From: Thalassospira lucentensis MCCC 1A00383 = DSM 14000
GTDB taxonomy: Bacteria > Pseudomonadota > Alphaproteobacteria > Rhodospirillales > Thalassospiraceae
Direction of reading: 5' to 3'
DNA length: 64,000 nt
Assembly: GCF_000421265.1 (NCBI RefSeq)
Contig: NZ_ATWN01000002.1
Coordinates: 512,417 to 576,416, forward strand
Position numbers and translations under genes: made by a program. Under the pieces are notes generated by a model. It had not been told where the DNA came from and did not search any database. It was given only the letters and a program-made list of their open reading frames with translations. This document shows positions 62,963-64,000 of this stretch, in pieces. Positions within the stretch are counted from its first letter, which is position 1, and the number at the start of each line of letters is the position of its first letter.

Positions 62963-63210
62963 TAAACCTTTACACTGCGGGACAATCCCGCCGTCGATTG
63001 GAATGCAACGGCACACAACGTTTCAAGATCAAGGTGACTGTGAACTTCCAGAGTTAAAGGTGTCGGTTGATCATATGCCACAATCAGCGAAGAATTGATT
63101 GGCTGCAGAACCATGCCCTTGAAAACGACGTCAATAACTGCACCGCGAACGGCGTGTACAATGCCTTGCAGTTCTTCTTTTATCGCGGACTTTTGGGCAT
63201 CCCGGTACAT
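62956..63210 (-). pseudogene. atpD: 5'-fragment of an ATP synthase beta subunit gene (atpD, N-ATPase-like)
   Basis: From an ATG at 63210 the minus strand reads a preceding leader, then GIVHAVRGAVIDVVFKGMVL, LQPINSSLIVAYDQPTPLTL and VHSHLDLETLCAVAFQSTAG. This matches the N-terminal beta-barrel of F1 ATPase beta subunits, especially the alternative Na+-type operons. After VYATSAM it runs into the antisense of the iolC fragment and stops. The nucleotide-binding domain is missing. The frame is open but clearly not functional. Confidence 0.75.
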
Positions 63211-63434
63211 GGTCGGAGTTACTCCTGACCTTTGGCGATTAAGGTATCTTCGGGTTTTGCTGCTGTTTCCCTGTCGATAGTCTTCAATCAAGCACAGCGC
63301 GGCACTGATCGAAATCAGTATGGCGTTCGCTTCCGGTGTCTGCTTTTGTAACGGCTAGAGATTGTATGAGCTTGTCTTTTAGAAATCCAACTGATGGCGA
63401 AGTTACAATTAATTGAAGAGAGCTTTTCAGGAAA

Positions 63435-63567
63435 TGTCAGCTTTTCTGGCAATTTTGCAGGCTTTTGTCACCTTTTGTGTCAATCAGTGTCAATTTTTCT
63501 GGCAACCGGATAGGCTAAGCGGTTGATTTGAAAGGATGTCAGATGTCACCTTTTGTGGCACCTGACA
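63435..63567 (+). repeat. 133-bp iteron-bearing repeat, copy 3 of 3
   Basis: Sites are at 63435, 63466, 63488 and 63544, with the same 31/22/56 spacing and the TGTCAG...CTGACA ends seen at 45128. Its right edge cuts an IS3-family transposase frame. Its left edge abuts about 220 bp of unassigned DNA (63211-63434) next to the atpD fragment, where no continuation of the transposase is visible. Confidence 0.8.
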
Positions 63568-64000
63568 GCAATGCTTGCAGAACAACATCTGTATCTTGTC
63601 GCTGCTTCAATGCCCAGCCAACCACCATGCGGGAATAAAGATCAATGACGACGGCAAGATACGCAAACCCTTCCTGTGTCTTGATATAGGTGATGTCGGT
63701 CACCCAAACGGCATTTGGTCTGGCGGTATAAAACTGCCGATCCAGTTTGTTGTCAGCGACAACAGCCGGTTTACCGCCATATTTGCCAAGACGCTTCTTG
63801 TAACCGGTCCGGGCGCGTATGCCTGCATTGCGGGCCAGTCGGGCAACACGGTTCGGACTGCAACTCTCTCCCATATCCAGCAGATCATCATGGATTTTGC
63901 GGTAGCCATATACCTGACCGCTGTCTTCCCATATCTGGCGAACAAGAGCGGTCTGCCTTTGGTCTTCCAGAAACCGGGCGCTGTGTGGTTTCTTCTGCCA
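63539..64000 (-). mobile_element. IS3-family transposase (orfB), C-terminally truncated and running off the window
   Basis: The minus strand is open from 64000 to 63539. It reads QIWEDSGQVYGYRKIHDDL, then YGGKPAVV and NAVWVTDITYIKTQEGFAYL then VVIDLYSRMVVGWAL, which are the helix-turn-helix-adjacent region and first catalytic Asp (DITY) of IS3 orfB integrase domains. After DVVLQALL it passes into the 133-bp repeat (63567 and below) and ends SGATKGDI. The second Asp (S-D-x-G-S-Q-Y) and Glu of the DDE triad are missing, so this copy is dead. Confidence 0.85.

Noticed and set aside
63095..63280. 61-residue plus-strand frame over the atpD fragment
   Set aside because: Antisense to a recognisable F1-beta N-terminal domain.
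63435..63567. The 133-bp repeat as the native terminal repeat of the IS3 element
   Set aside because: It interrupts the integrase domain instead of following its end, lacks the usual IS3 end pattern, and occurs twice without any transposase.
1..64000. tRNA, rRNA, riboswitch or replication origin
   Set aside because: No cloverleaf, rRNA signature, conserved aptamer or iteron-plus-rep arrangement was seen on reading; a covariance-model search would be needed to exclude small RNAs.

Overview
The window reads as chromosomal DNA of a heterotrophic alphaproteobacterium, probably a marine or soil type. The signs are moderate GC, two TRAP transporters, several complete catabolic operons built around transporters, FadR-type GntR, IclR and LacI regulators, and translationally coupled genes. 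The overall style resembles Rhodospirillales such as Thalassospira, but that is an impression and not a test. I saw no rRNA, tRNA or CRISPR.

Layout. (1) 1-5626, minus strand: a compact, tightly coupled cluster that looks like antiphage defence. It encodes a small ribbon-helix-helix protein, an N6-adenine DNA methyltransferase, a large fusion of a PD-(D/E)XK nuclease with an Eco57I-type methylase, and the start of a SIR2-like protein that runs off the window. A truncated enolase-superfamily gene lies at its border (about 5800-6449). (2) 6867-20504: an IclR-controlled region with a CoA transferase, a thioesterase, an acyl-CoA ligase, a MaoC-type dehydratase, a TRAP transporter and the four 3-methylcrotonyl-CoA enzymes (carboxylase beta and alpha, HMG-CoA lyase, methylglutaconyl-CoA hydratase). 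Isovaleryl-CoA dehydrogenase is absent, so an imported C5 branched acid such as 3-hydroxyisovalerate or 3-methylcrotonate is a likely substrate. (3) 20547-44875: an oxidative uronate / sugar-acid region with uronate dehydrogenase, mutarotase, a Dpp-type ABC transporter, an enolase-family dehydratase, a beta-propeller lactonase, an RraA-type aldolase candidate, GntR regulators, a 2-hydroxyacid dehydrogenase, two tartronate semialdehyde reductase copies (one damaged), a putative glycosidase, a second TRAP transporter and glycerate kinase. Together they can take a uronate to pyruvate and 2-phosphoglycerate. (4) 45504-55026: an SDR, a thioesterase, an MFS exporter, a thiolase, and an RND efflux pair between a TetR gene and a MarR gene. 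(5) 55533-62643: a LacI-controlled sugar or polyol ABC transporter with an inositol-dehydrogenase-like oxidoreductase and an IolE/IolI-like isomerase. It ends in a scrap of iolC. (6) 62867-64000: a rearrangement scar with an iolC fragment, a facing atpD (ATP synthase beta) fragment, and a cut IS3-family transposase.

Three points stand out beyond the gene list. A 133-bp repeat with four 19-bp iterons at fixed spacing occurs three times in the same orientation (6628, 45128, 63435), and the third copy truncates the transposase. Perfect or near-perfect operator-like motifs are shared between distant promoters of the uronate region (21 bp at 22655 and 33785; 14 bp at 37347 and 38386). All four solute-binding-protein genes are followed directly by strong hairpins that separate them from their permease genes.
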